DNA of 64,000 nucleotides from Dipetalonema caudispina (GCA_013365325.1 JABVXV010000001.1:186001-250000), one strand, 5' to 3'; positions 36,290 to 50,730 are shown, counted from the stretch's first letter. Made by a program: numbers and translations. The notes: generated from the letters alone by a model not told the origin.

Positions 36290-38699
36290 TTATCTTAAAT
36301 GCATGATACCTCGTCCACCATCAATTCTAAGCAAATCACCAGTAATAAATGACGACTCATCGCTTGCTAGGAAATAAATAGCTTTAGCAACATCCACAGT
36401 TCTTCCAGTTTTACCGAGTGCGGCAAATTTTGCTGTTCGATCAAGGAACTGGAACAGTTATTCACAAAACAATCCAGAAATAAATTCAACGAGAACTAAT
36501 TATAGAGAGTCACTGATTAAAACTGATATTTTCCTAATGAAGAAAAAACCACTGACGTTTGAAAAATTCTCTATATAGTTATTGTCCTATATTTATTTTT
36601 TTTATAGCCCCATATATTCAGTTTTGACATATTTTTGTACATGTATTACCGTTAAATTTAGCTGGGTATGGTTTCACAAAAATTTACCTCATGATAATCC
36701 TTATCACTCATGCCGGATCTTTTGTGTATATCAGTGATGATCACACCAGGACTAAAATTGAAAGTTATGGTATTAATTCTAAAGAGATATTCAACTAGAA
36801 AATTTCGGAATCGAAAATATAGATGCGATCTGTTAAAAATTTACTTTACAGAATTGACCCTGACTCCTTCAGGGCCCAACTCAAGAGCTAGACATTTCGT
36901 GAACTGATCCAGTCCTGCTTTTGACATACAATAGAATGTTACACCACTGAACTGAAAGAAATTCTTTAAAACTAAATTCACTCATATATAAGCAATGAAA
37001 AGGATGCCGAGCATTTAATGCATCAGCTTTTAATCTAAAACGAATGAATTTGATTTCGGATGCAGTCCAAATTTTACTGAATATTGCAATAAGTAAATGA
37101 ACAAACACAAATTCAACTTCATTTTAAGTAGCCTCATTTGAACATAATTCTAGTTCCAGTGACGTCACCCGAATATAATTTTATAAATTGATGTTTTGGT
37201 TGCTTAATAAAAAACATAGGAAAACTGACGGAACATGGACCATTGATACTGCTTACGTTCACGATTGAACCTTTTGTTTTGATAAGATGAGGTATGGCTT
37301 TCCGCGTTAATTGAACAATACTTCGAAGATTTACATCCATCAGATAGTCATAATCTTCCATAGAGCAGTCCATTACCTTTCCTAAATCGTGAAGCCTATG
37401 TCATAGGCACATTAGAATTTTTCTCCATGTCGTCAAAATCATCAGGCTGGCATGTTCACTTAGTCCGATGATACATAATGGAGCATTTGTGCAGAGATCT
37501 CACAATATTACCTTTTAAATTGCTTCGTTAATCTACTTCATCTTACTTCTATGCTAAAAATTATACCGTTAACTAGAACTCCTGCAGCATTAATTAACGA
37601 GTCAGTTCGTCCAAATTTTTCCACTGTACGCTCGATCAGAGCGGTTGCAATTTTTTCATCCGTTAAATCTCCCGCTGTAGTTAGAATCTAAATAACATAA
37701 ACAAGAATTTAGCTGGAACTTTTTCCAACAAAACTTTACAAAATCCGATAGCCACTTACGTGTGAAAGTGACAACGGCTAGAGAGTGTTGAAGCCCAGAG
37801 GAGTATACATCATGAAAAGAAAAATCTTACGCTGAGTAGAGTGAGCTAACAAAAAATAAGACGGTACGAATAAAACACACAAAATAATTCATTTTCTCAC
37901 TTTTGGATTCTAACTTTGTTTCAAATTATTGAACATCATTCAACAATCTGTTTATCTGTTAATTATCAATCATTTCTGCCAGAGAAACAATTCAGTTTTT
38001 TGTTATGGCTTATCTTATTTGAAAGATGTTCTTCATAGCAGCTTGAAACTACATGTATTCTTGTATACATCTGTCATTCATACTAAGATTCATGCCTTAA
38101 CGTCCATATAAAAGAAAGAAGGTGGCCTTGTTTCCTCTTCTTTTACTATCGTTTCACATCTGACACCTTGTCAGAAAGGAATATATTAGCTTCAGATCTC
38201 AACCAGACTATTTTCGTATCTTATTGAGCTAAAAGCAATAACATTTTTCAGCTTTATCATGAGAATTTAGAGCTTCATATAACAATACCGAATCTTTGCT
38301 TAAGCCTTTCGTAATGCAATTGTTAACTGTTACTTCGAGCGCCTTTTCATTTCGACCGTTCAATGACAAATTGTAGCCCTTTTCAGCAAAATATTCTGCC
38401 GTAGTCTTACCAATTCCAGAACTTGCACCTTTAAATTTTAGAGCAAAATAAGAAAGCTGGAAAATAGTTCGTGATACCTAACTAAAAACAAATCAATCAA
38501 AAACAAAATAAAACAACAAAGATGTACTCAAAGCAGTAGATGTGAAAAATGTAAATTTGAACAATAAAATATATATGAGCACTTTTTAATAAATTTCAGG
38601 AAATTTACTAAGAAGTGATATGAAAAACCAGATGAAACACGTTAAAATACAAGTACCTGTAATGATAGCAATCAAACGTTTCAATGGAACAGAAGCCAT
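36290..38699 (-). CDS. Classical short-chain dehydrogenase/reductase
   Basis: NAD(P)-dependent oxidoreductase of the classical SDR family; substrate unknown. Seven exons: 38699-38657, 38428-38289, 37687-37567, 37381-37230, 36951-36845, 36751-36688, 36448-36290; 261 aa, the usual family size. The nucleotide-binding TGASSGIG is near residue 14, followed by GDLTDEK. NAAG replaces the more common NNAG. The catalytic Asn is in MDVNLRS; Ser is in VNVSSING; Tyr-Lys is in YCMSK. VNSVNPGVIIT and the C-terminal [13 protein letters not shown] complete the fold. There is no signal peptide. Closest in style to nematode DHS and bacterial FabG-like enzymes; I cannot name the substrate. Confidence 0.92.
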
Positions 38700-40683
38700 T
38701 GGTTTAACGGAACAATATACCCTTCTTGGGAAGCAAGTGAAAACACCACGCTATAGTATTGGCAAAATACAGGTAAATTACCAGGAGAAATTAGAATAGA
38801 AATTAATTATTGTATGATAAGAAGACGAAGAGATTGAACCAAGGCTGAACTCTGCTCTATGATTCAGTAACTATTAAGACAATCAATATTAATTGAAAAG
38901 AGCCAACAACTCAAGCAATCACTCCTTAATCCCAAACGACATCAAAGTGCTGCTGATCGTTTCGCTACAGGGCAACGTGTTGCTTTGCTATGATCAGGAA
39001 GGAATAGGAATTTCTCTTTCAATTCTGAATTTCTCTTTTAACCAGACGACAGGTTTAACTTTTACACAATGGAACACAAGCATAAAAGAGTATTGTAAGC
39101 TAACCATTACGACTGACCATAATGGTCAACAACGGAAAGCATAATTAAGGGAAGAGGCCTTAGCATTGTATAATATATCTGCTATGGAACAGAAATGATA
39201 TATAAAGCAGATAGATGAAATATTTCACTGTAAGGACTGAAAGAAGTGCTGATGGCAGTGAAAGAAAATTGATGTCAATTTCATAGTATACTTCATTAAG
39301 CTATTTCGGCTCTGTATCGAGATTAGATTATCGGGATTGGTTAGTGAGGCAAATATCATAGGAGGGCTGTTAGCGCCTAACATTTCAACATTGCAAACTA
39401 GTTAAATTTCAGTGGAATGACACCTACACGTCTTCTTCGGAGGAGTTTGGTCTTTATTTTTGATTACTCACTGCAGCTACAGCAATAACACATGAGTCAT
39501 CATGGCAGGTACTTGATATAATCAAATTGATCAAAAAGCTTTCATTCAGATAGCACTTCAATTTTGGCAGCTCTTTATATCGGAAATCTTCCTTGCTCTC
39601 ACGTATTGCCATATCAGTTATAACAAAAAAAAAAAAAAAAAAACCAAGGTATGGTGAAAAAAACCGATTTCATACATTACGACAGAAACCATCGTTCATT
39701 ACCAACAGTCCACCCTAAGACCTTCCAAAAAAAAAGTAGGTAACATAACATATCATACAACTAGCTCAAACATGCAACATTAGTTGTATAACAGGAACAT
39801 CCCTTCACTACTTTTTCTTTTTCCGCCTCCCTTCCACCGTAACCAACCTTCCATGATTTTCTGAAACCCTGATTTCAAGCATCACATTTGCGTTAGAAAA
39901 ACTAAATCACCAAGTGATGCCAAACAAAGTTTTACTGGTTATTGAATGCGCAACATCACTTTTTTATCTCAGTTTTAATTAAGAAACGATTAAGTCGAGA
40001 ACAAAGAGAACAATATACAAAACAGCACATAGAAATTCGCTGTGATATGGAAAAAATGCTCTACTGTTCCCTGTTGAATTAGAAAATTTCGGAAGTTTTA
40101 ACAGCATTTTGACATGATGACTTAATACTCAGCAGAAACTTTGAAAAACAAGCCGACAGTAACTATCACATCCGCAATCAGTGGCACGGAAATAGTCAGG
40201 GTAAAGTAGCGAAGAACTAGAAATTTTGAAGTAACAAAAAAAAAAAAAAGAAAAACGAAATACTCGGAAATTCGAACAAGGAAAAATTTAAAAATCTTCA
40301 AATCGCTGACCAGTTATAGATAAAATAACTGGTTCTTACTTTCACCGGTCAAGCATTCTCACTCTCGAACAGTTCACTGAAAGAAATTCACGTGAATACA
40401 ATATAAGAGTGACGTACTCTTCCTAATGATATTGTGCCAAAAAAAGCAAAAAAATTATACTGAGCGTAAGCAAGACAGAATAGACCAACATCGCCAGCAC
40501 TGTCTACTTGAAAGTTTTTGGATAACTACAGTGAAATTGCATGATTATTGCCACTGAATTATGAAAAACGAAGTGACTACGTGCTGTGCTCAAAATTTAG
40601 AATATGGGAAATTTTACACGGCACTGAAGGTTTTCTCTGTTCATAACGCTGACATAGCACTTGACATGTGAATTTTTAAAAAG
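38700..40683. other. Intergenic, SDR promoter side to the deubiquitinase 3' end
   Basis: A plus-strand 83-codon frame at 38893-39144 (begins at TTG) and an overlapping frame (SQQLKQSLLNPKRHQSAADR) are both open, but neither has splice signals or a recognised motif. The rest is AT-rich with poly-A runs and no supportable feature. Confidence 0.35.
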
Positions 40684-43600
40684 TCACCTATTAAGATAAA
40701 AATAGATGTATCCAACATTATTTCTGGACCGTATCCTTGTTTCACTAATCGGCGAAACTGTTTCATCATCGCACAGCAACCAACCTTTATTTTTTTTGCA
40801 CCAAATATCACATATGTAGTGGCCTAAAGAATACCGTTTTCTTGTTTTTTTTTTTAAAGTCAAGAATTTAAATTACTTACTGACGAAATTTTTTTAAAGA
40901 AATGTCAAATAAGCTGACCATGAAGTTATTGAAATGAATTCAAAATATTCACCGCTTTCACTTGTATGACCGAGATGACTGATAACCGATACAAGCCGAT
41001 AAGACGGCTTCATGAAACCTTCCTTAATGAAAAAATATGCGTTACAGAAATCCATGTCAGTTCTAAATAAAGCTGTTGCGATGCTCCTCACTTCAAAATT
41101 CAGTCGGGAGCTACAACAGATCAGTGCAAACAAAAAAAACAAATAAATAAGTAAAAAGTAAAAAAAATTGTAAAAAAACCATGTGAAAACTATGTTCATT
41201 CAAAGGTTATCTAAAACATGCTAACCGCCCAAAATAATCGAGTAGCCTGAAACTTACATTGGCGTTTATAACTAGATCACAAATTCGCTCGTCAGCACCT
41301 TCTATCAGGAGAAGTGTATTCTGAATCAAGTTATCACCACTAAGTTATCAAGTAATCATATAGAACTTGCATTGTTCTCAAGCGAAACCAATGACTTGAT
41401 GCAACGAGACTATTCAAATATCAAAACAATGGTCGATTTGAAATAATACAAACAAATATAAGTTCTAACCGAAGGTTCAAGCACCGGTGTAAAGTGGTTG
41501 AATTCATTCAATAAGTATATACCATCGTTATCACCCATACGATAGTCGTCAACCGATATACCTAAAACTCCTAACATTATTTCGTGAAGCTTGATAGCTT
41601 GTAGGAAATAATATAAAGACATATTTGTCAGTTCCAATATGGTAAATACCTTTGACCTCAACAACATTTACGAAAATTGCAGTACTGTGACGAACTTAAT
41701 TTCATTAAAACCAACCGCTTGTTTTACAGTTAAAAAGCGCCCCAAGAAATTTCTAACTTGTATAAAGTTTCTAGAACAATTCAACATCAAATGAGAAGCG
41801 TACCTCTTTTTATGAAGGAAAAGAACCGATGAATTTCTCACAACTGCAATTTAAATCAGTGTTAGGAGACTAGTAAAAAAGTGATAAAACAAACTCACGT
41901 ATAGTATCACCATTTTGGACTCTAAATCTTGGCCGGTAGCAAATCCACCGCTGATCATAATATGTCCATACATCAACACTTAGCATTGATGCAACTGCGA
42001 AAAGTTCAATTTCGGTACCCCACGTGTTATCGGTCAGCAAGCTATTCATGTGATCATTCCAGATCTCTGACGACCAGCCTTTCAAAGCAGCAAATTCATT
42101 CCAGTGTTCTGCTTCAAATTCAACAATCTATAAATAGAGTATTAATTTAGCGGCTCATAAAATCGCTTCGTATCCAATGAGATCCGCTATTTCTAAAAAC
42201 TGTGAATCAACGACAGCATTGAAAAAAACTGGTTCAAGCTATGATGCATTTTAAACTAAATTCAAGCTCACTATGATTTTAACTCTAATGCATTTTGATG
42301 AAACTTAATTTAAGCTTCATTAGGTACATCGTAGACTGGGATTAACATTCAGTTTTTATGGATGTTATTTTCATATCTACTCGTGAAAGCTAATCATCTT
42401 GCTTTGGAAAACTGGTCAGCTAAAACCATGGATTTCAGAAACAGTTCGTTCTGAAATTCGGCTGCTGTCACTGACTCGACAACTCAACATACAACTGAAC
42501 TGCTGTAGACGGCGAGATGTATATTATATTTACGAAATATTATATTTGAAAAAATTCACGAAAATGGGGACTGCCTTACGTCTTTAGAATCGGTATATAA
42601 AAGGTTTAAAATGTTACGCATTCTCGAACTCTTCCATGTTCGATATCACTGCCAGCAAAGTAAAAAGCCAGTGCTCGGAACAGGCAATTGCCGTCACCAA
42701 CAATGCCAGCAACTCGAGATGGACGATCATTTGGACTCATTATGCGAACAGCAGTTTTTTCACTGGAATTTCACTTCTGCTAACATGACTGCATAACTAA
42801 GCATTTAAAAAATTCATTTCAAATCTGATTTCTCTTTGATTAGTCATATATTTTCCCGCACGAAGCAAAGTTCATATCAACTACATTCGAATTTCAAAAA
42901 AACCTAACATGCAATCGTAATTGAAGAGTAAACCAATCTGAGAACAAATAGCACGTCGTTTTTCAGCAGACATTGGTTTGTACGGTACTAATTGCACGCC
43001 AGATTCCTCCAAAATTTCTCTCTTAAAAAAGAAATACAACCACTGATTCATCTCGCTAATTTTTTCAAATGCAAAAATAATAGTAATATTTATAATGTAT
43101 AAGGTCCGACAACAAATTACTCTACTAATGTTTAGAAGAGATCGTTCTGCAGGTATATGTGGCTTGTTGCATTTGGTCAGAACATAAACTCATCAACGAT
43201 TGAGACGATCAACAGCGTAATGGTTAACTAATACACTAAATATACTGAACAACAAAGGGCAATTCGAGCTTTAAGTACACATCGAAAAGGCGTCAATTCA
43301 ATTCCGGATCACACAATGATGTAACATACATATCTTCAGCTGCATGCAAATTGCTAAAACTTACACCATCATCACTGTATGGACTCTCACGCAACATCTT
43401 TCCTTGATACTGCTCGGTCATACTGGTCGGTGTGTTAGGAGGAACAGGTGTGGACGGCCTAGTTGCCCCTCCTTTGTCTTCAGTGACTAAAAGTGATAAC
43501 CTTATCATAAGAATATGCAAATCATAAAGTTGAATAAAAGCAAAATTCCATATTTGCTATATTGGAATCAATTCCATTTTGTAAATTTCGAAACATGCAT

Positions 43601-46600
43601 CCATAATTTTCATCACTTTTTTGTACATCTGATGCAGGAGTTTCCAATCTTCTCTGTGGTAAGCATGGCACATCAAAGTTTTTCGCCACGATCTCTTTAA
43701 TAGCATAGTCCTCCTGCCCTTGTTTCTCTTGCAGTTTACCTGCGACTGGTGAATGCGCGAGAAGTCTCATATGGCTCTTTTCAACCTAGAACGAGAATCT
43801 CTATTTTTATTTTGAATTTGCAGGCTATTCGTGTCAAATGCACTTTTAAACTTACAATTTCAGGTTCTGTTTCGCAGTCACCTTGCTTAATTCGTTCTGC
43901 ATCCACACCAGTATCAAACATTACTACCGCTTCCTTCATGGTCACTTCCCTAGTAACAGCTGTAATTCCATGCTCAGCACCACTATTAGATTCAGTGCGA
44001 TTCTTATTACTACTTCCTTCTTCATGCCGAATAACAGATTGGACTCCTTGTCTATTTCTTCCCGCTTGCTCATCCCTTATTTCCTCAGATAATCTTATAT
44101 CTGGACTTGGTTTCTCCTCTGACTTCTCTTTACGGGCACTGTAAATATCGTCAGCCTGTCCACGTGGCACTTCTGCCTCGTCGTCCTAAAAGACCTCTAA
44201 TGTTCAACATAAAAAAGACAAAAACTTGAATCTAATGGCATCGCCCACAATGAACCATTTACACAAAAGTATAGTATTTCAAAATATCTGTTTCAAACCT
44301 CTTCTTCAGCTTCTACTTCGGGAAATTCAAGAGATATAGATGAATCACTTGATTTATTCTGATTATTTACAAACTCCGTTTGCGTTAAGCTTCTCTCGCA
44401 AACCTACAATTAAAAACTACTAAATAAATCTCCAATACACATATTTTTGGGTTGAATTTCTCCAGTGAAATCGTTATACAGAAGCTGCATCTGTTCTGCC
44501 TTCCCTATATAATGTAATTATCTTTCAGAAATGACTAGGACAGTCAGATTCCGGAAAGTAATTGGTTCTCAACCGTATCGACAGTTTTAACAGTCCAACA
44601 GTATTGCGAGTACCACACTTACAATTCTAGCGATTTCAATGATTTACTTGTGGGACCGGAAGAATGGACAAGATCCCGTCATAAAAAAAATGATATCAGA
44701 TTTGAACCGGTTTGAGTTTTGAAGCTTTAGAAGCCCATACTCACCGCTCGCAGCTGTTCTTCTTCGCTCATACGACTTAATTCTTCACATGTTAAGCTAC
44801 TCGGTGACTTCGGTATTTTAAAACTGAAACAGAGATCAATGAGTAAAATGAAAACTGCTTTCATTTTGTTCTTTATTACTGCAATGCAACCATTCCTATA
44901 TTATCGGTTTAGGAGAGTAGAATAATTATTACGTAAAGGGTAATCGGAAGAAATATTAGTGATGAGATCACGTTTTCTTGCTAATGGTTTTTTCTGAAAG
45001 TTGTAATAGAAATTCATTCCAATGCAACTCGATTATTTCGTTAAAATGAAAAAAAAAAAAAAAAAAAGAAAAAAGAAAAATACTCTTCCGAAGAGCTCCA
45101 CGGTACAACAAAATCTTCAGTTACTTGATCTCCGCCCTGTAATGAAATATCATGTGCTTTACAGGCCAATTCAAATAAAAAAGTTCAGAAAAAAAAAAAT
45201 CTAATGTTTGTTTGACTTACAAACCTTGAGGTTCGAGCGAATACCAGGAACAGCAAAACCCCTATTGCGATTCGCAACTGCGTTAGTCCGCACTGCAAAC
45301 GGAGATCTTTCTACAAAATCAACATTTAATTAGTGAACAATATATTTAGGGCTGACTTCCACATTTATTTCTAATATAAATTTCCTTCTCACTCATCACC
45401 CCAAACTTCTTTTCGAAGGATTCCCATGGAAGTCCAAGCTGATTACTTTGAATCTCCTAGCTCTTAATTCCTTTTCTGTTTCTCCTGTCACTGTACTTTT
45501 ATCATCACCTGTTCCATAATGCATAGGGCGACGGTAAACACTTGTTATCGCAGGATGCGTTTCCTCTACAACATTAACTTTTTGAGTATCATAACTGGTT
45601 TCCTCATCTGACAAATCTAGGCGTCGTCTAGCCGGTGAAGGTGCATCAGCTGATCTTGTTAATAGCTTTGTTTTGATTGGACTCGCAGTTGCAAAATCGA
45701 TCTTTCTAAAATCAGCAAAGATCATCAAATCTAATCCTAACTGCAAATATGTTTAGTAACTAGCAAGGTGATTTAATTAATTGAATTTATACTCTGTGGT
45801 GGTTTTCCATCAAGAAAATGAGGTCTAGACTTCACAGTATGTCACCCATCATGAAATGCCAACCAGAACGAGTAAACATAGAACAGGGAAGAACAGAGTA
45901 TCTGAATTTACAGTGAGTACAAGAGCAACTTAAACAATTTTAGTGAAGTGAGAAAACATTACTTCACATCTAATACTCATTCTGAATATCGAATTTTCTC
46001 TTCTTCCTCGGTGCTTTCCAGTCATAGAATATCTTCTTAAATGATTAGCTTTATATTTGGGACAGCTTACTTTGTACTTGGTGGTATAGCGAGAAACGGA
46101 GCTGATGATTCAGCGCAATGTCCATTTAGAGTCAAATATAACGGAATATCAATCTTATCGTCACGTTTCACGCTTCTCGATGCATCATAAGCATAACGTT
46201 TAATGAATATTATGAGACATCTTCAATAAACTAAATTAGATATATTTGGAATTAAGAGGAATTAGTATTTATTACTTCAAACTTTTCCGCATAATCCTCC
46301 CTTTCGTCACATTACAGCTCGCTCGAACTGCTTGGCTTTGCTGCCTAGTGCAGTTCGGCTGATTCTTCATATGACAGTTTCCTTAACATCCTTGAAAAAT
46401 TCATGCTTTATCACACAATCAACCAACTCTTTTTTAATGTATTCCTCTGTTTTGATAGAGTAGATGACACATAAGAAAGTTTGTAAAATCAAATCAACTA
46501 CTGAATATGAATTATCTTTTAGTACCGCGGAAGTTGAACGAATTTCTGTGTTCTTTGTCCACTTTTCCCTTCACAAAGTTCGCATTTTCTCTCTACATTT

Positions 46601-49600
46601 TCTGTTTTCAAAAACTCATCCAACAACGTCTGAACGCTTGGAAAACGTAAAAATTTTTTCGAAAACCTAAAATAATAAAAAAAGTACAAATAATTTGTTA
46701 AGTTACTGAATGCTTTTTTCCCGATTACTATAATACTTCAAAAAGAGGTGGCCTGCACGGGTTTTATAAATAAAGTTAAAGTCAAACAACTTCAGATCTC
46801 CAAAGCCGCTTGCTCTATTGGCACCCACACCTGCTTACTCACCGTTCACTTGCTTGATCCAAAACATTGATAGTAACTGGTAAAATGATGCTGTCCTCGT
46901 TAGTTTGTGAGATATGTTGGCACCTAAATACATTAGTGAGACAACTTTTTATTCCCACTGTTACTCAACATTCGTCAGGATCATTTAGTACTTCATTCTT
47001 GATTTCTCCAGGAAACATCTGCATTTGCAAAGTTCTTATCGAAAATTAGAGAGATAAAACTTCAATCGAAATTTCTTCAGATTTTGGTTGCACTACAGCT
47101 ATTGCTGGGCTGCTGATGGGGATGAATATATAGGACTTACATATCACAGATAATAGTGCTTTGCATGGTGAAAGCAAAGTTTGCCATCACTGGATTCCGT
47201 ATACGTCTTTCAGCGGCATCTACAATTCCATATTGTTCACGCAATAGCTTGTCACATTCGTCGTGAACTTGATTGAGCACGTGGACCAAGAATTCATTAG
47301 CATCCTAAACTAAATACATTTTGGACTCATTTAACTCATATGGGTAACTCTTGCCAGTGGTATTTCCATAGTTAAGTTCTCTACTCGTGCTGCTAGGACA
47401 GAAAGTGTTTTATACACCATATAAAGATAAAATATGAAAAAAAAAGCCAGACATTTAATGCATTTTTTGCCAAATTCATTTCATATTCTCCAAATGAGTG
47501 AGATTTTCATGTAAGGAAAATTCTTGAGAAATACAAACTTCTTTAGAGATAAGAAGTCGAAAAATAGATTATGCAATTTGAATGTAACAAAATTACCAAC
47601 TTGTTGCGCAGTGCCTTTAAAACGCGACACATCTTTTATTGCTTTCAATAGTTCTCGCTTTTGATAATATGAGGCCCTCTCCCGAACGCTTGCAAGGCTC
47701 GAAAGTGTTCTAAATGAGAATATTGCCAAAAGGAGTCTCTCAGTCAACTCTCATTTCTGTCATAAGCACTAAGTCTTTGCATTCATTCAATTTAGGAAAA
47801 TCTTGTAGACCCCCAATAACGATTTTTTCTATCACAAGCCATTAACCCGCAAAAACAAAACTTACAAGCTCATTGGCATTACTTCATCCAAGTTCACTTT
47901 ACAGCTCTGGACTTTCTTACAAAGCTTGAAAAGATCTCTGGCAAAAATATCCATTGCAAACAGTCCCTGCAGCATCGCATTCATATAACATGTGTTGCCG
48001 AGATTTGCAAATCTTAAATAAAATTAAAAACAGAGACATTAACATATGTATTTCCCAAATGATGTTTCAAAATCAATCTTTTAGAACGAGCGATGCATAT
48101 ACTGCATTTGACTTTTTGACGTAAAACAAAAAATGGAAAAGAACAGTGCACAAGATTTCGTAGGTTTTGCGGATAACTTCTACATTATTATGATTTCTTC
48201 TCAAAAAAAGATTTTATATGATCCGAGAAGAAAAGACATCCAGAATACAACGTATTCTAATTGTTGAATAACGAAAATCGAGCAATTCAATCAATTACGT
48301 TTACAAGGTTGAAGATCTTATCGTGTCGTGTATTGCTGCACAATGAACTATTTTGAAAACTATCGTAGAAATAAATTGGTTCGAAAACTTACCCAGAAAT
48401 CTTTTCGTGCGAGGTGGTTGGTTTAATGACTTTATAATCATCCAATTTCCGCATTTCTGATGTTAACTGAACTGGAGTATGTTCTCTCTGCAATAGATAT
48501 CCACAAACCTGTCGCAGTGTGAAAGTGTGGAAAGTAAAAGGCTACAAGAAGAGATTGCCTACCTTGCGGTACTCGACAAAAATTGGATCACGCTGATCTT
48601 TCTTAATCTTCTCTGATCCTTCACATCTGCATTTTTAAAGCAACAATTAGTTTGAAAAAAAAAAAAAAAAAAGTTTGTAAAATGCACTCAAAAATGAATA
48701 TCAAGTGTTTTACTTTTGCCTTTTTCCTTTTCAAATTACTTACTGCAATGATGACGGCTTTATACGTTCTTCTATTGGCGGCGGTGGTTTTAGACGTTCT
48801 ATTGGGGATAAGAATTTTACATGTTCTGTCGGCGGCGACGATTTTATACGTTCTTCTGTTGTCATCTCACTCGGTAGCTCAGATTGCCTGGATCGTTTTT
48901 CCCTTGGCGGTGAAAATGCCAAACGCTCGAACATGTCTATAACTAAAAAGTGGTATCCCAACATTATTTAGCACAATGGAAAATTTGGTAATTTTCAATT
49001 TCAAGAAATAAAAAAACAAAGACAGTGTTAGATTCCTTTACTCACGAGGGTTCTCTTTGTTTTTACGGACCCAATAGATGTGTGATTTTTCTGGCAAATC
49101 GAGTTGATTTAGAAACGACTAAACATTATATTCTTTTGGAGCATTTTTCTTTGGAATCAATCAATTTTATTTTCATCAATTTCACTTGCTACAGATGAAA
49201 TGTTGTCTAATTCATTTAACACCAAAGTGAATAAGGTTATAGAAATCACGGTGAATAAGTTACATCAGTTGATTACACGAGACAAACACATAATTTCTGC
49301 ATGTTAAATACATAAATATTTTCTCACCATACGCTTTAAGAGCAGAATCTTAACCTCTCAATCAGGGTCTAAGTTATCCAATTAGGCACTGATATTATTG
49401 ATAACTTCATGAAATGAAACTGGTGTAAATGAACTAAGTTAAAATAACTGACGAAACTTTTGCAATAAAAAAAACTCACGGTCTTTAACGCGATTTCGTC
49501 GAGGTTCCACAATCATTGAAGGTGTTTCATCACTGAAATGAGTATGGATTTTTGCATAGGGCAAAATCATAAGTTTGATACATTTTCAATGAAAAGATAA

Positions 49601-50730
49601 CTAACTCAGCAGGCCTTTCCACCCTGCTTTCTGCAGTAGTATGCAAGCCTCGACCACTATGCAGTTCACTCGAGAATACAAATTGCGATCGTTCTGCAAT
49701 GAGGGACCTCATAAAACGAAATCTCTCAAACACAAACTTTTCTGTTGAAAAGACTTGTCATATTCGTAAACAGCAAGTCTAGGAATATTTAGAGCATCTT
49801 ACAGAAAGAAGCAAAAATAAAAAGTTAGGAATCGATTGATAGACTACACGTGTAATAGGTTATAAAAGTGTGTAGGCGATCTGTAGTAAGCAGCATTCTA
49901 TCGAGCCCCCTAAGTTCGACTAACTAATAATTTTTGTTTGTAAAGAAGGTCATAAAAGGTTCGATATAACACCTAAATATTTGCTCTTTAAAATTGAGAA
50001 TGCTTCCAACAGTTTTGCATGATTTTCAAATTCCAAAATCATTTCCTCTTCATTTCGAGTATCTGACATGAATCGTAGTGTGCATCCTCGTGGTGGTGAC
50101 CAAGGCACTTGTGATATGAACTTCGCTTTTAGTATCTGAAAAATTTAAGTGTGGTTTCCTTTATACAAAGATTTGTTACGAAATTCCTTGGACGAAATTT
50201 TGATGAAAAGAATCACAAAAAGTGATGTCGCTAAAAGATTGAAGGACTGAGTTCAAAGAAGAGAAAAAGAAAGGAAGAAGATATCACATTAAGATAAGAT
50301 TAAAATTAGAACAAAATAAATTTCGAATTCATCACAGAAACGTAAATAAAAAAACATACGGTGCAACAGTTGTCATACGAAAAAGTGATGTCTTTTTGAT
50401 CACGATTGAATATCATAATGGCTCTCCTCTTCATGTAAACTGGCCGATCCATACGGCCTCTGCGTACCTAAAACCATCACAGCAATTAGCAGAAAATTTT
50501 ATATTTCTAAACTGATATTTCTTAAGTTCTAAGGAATTCACCAGAAAATTCTAAGAAGAATTCTTTTTCTTAAAATTAAAAGAAACTAGTAAAATTATGC
50601 AAGCCATTTCGAGATCAGCTGTCTATCACTCGGAGCTAACACAATGAAATAGCAGTGACGCTAAAAAGCTGATGACCAGAAAAATTACCTTAACTATAAA
50701 TTCATTAGGTGGCAATTTCTCCACTGTCAT
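40684..50730 (-). CDS. duo-like: USP37-type deubiquitinase with an embedded OTU protease domain (DUO family)
   Basis: Ubiquitin isopeptidase with two cysteine-protease domains; 29 exons from 50730 down to 40684 join in phase to about 1,300 aa. A USP37-like PH domain (residues 1-170) uses exons 50730-50689, 50467-50360, 50135-49973 and 49741-49606. The USP Cys box SGFANLGNTCYMNAMLQGL (Cys about 295; exon 48012-47866) is followed by GTAQQDANEFLVHVL, a zinc ribbon (CDMC, CELC) and LIIFIKRYAYD. A UIM-like SRMSEEEQLRA lies near 730. A complete OTU domain follows: IVGDGNCLFRALAFYF (Asp about 1038, Cys about 1041; 42762-42618), the core exon 42127-41899, and YLLNEFNHFTPVLEP (His about 1162; 41561-41470). 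The USP then resumes with YRLVSVISHLGHTSESGHYI (His about 1256) and GYIFYLN before TGA. C. elegans has DUO proteins with USP plus OTU domains; this is their likely relative. One exon end near 46140 is uncertain by a base. Confidence 0.9.
49046..49118 (-). other. Possible alternative exon of the USP/OTU gene
   Basis: After a tgtttag acceptor, 24 codons (FLNQLDLPEKSHIYWVRKNK, then ENP) lead to a GTGAGT donor in phase 1, which fits the next exon at 48942. The preceding exon (49532) normally ends at 49480 in phase 1 and would skip this one; ending it at 49490 before GTTAAA would include it. The piece carries KEN, the type of degron reported in vertebrate USP37. Confidence 0.35.

Noticed and set aside
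38893..39144. 83-codon plus-strand frame near the SDR gene
   Set aside because: Starts at TTG, has no splice logic, and an overlapping frame is equally open; not enough to call a gene.
41470..43021. OTU exons as an independent gene nested in a USP intron
   Set aside because: No separate start or stop was found, and the phases link them to USP exons on both sides; kept as an alternative to test.
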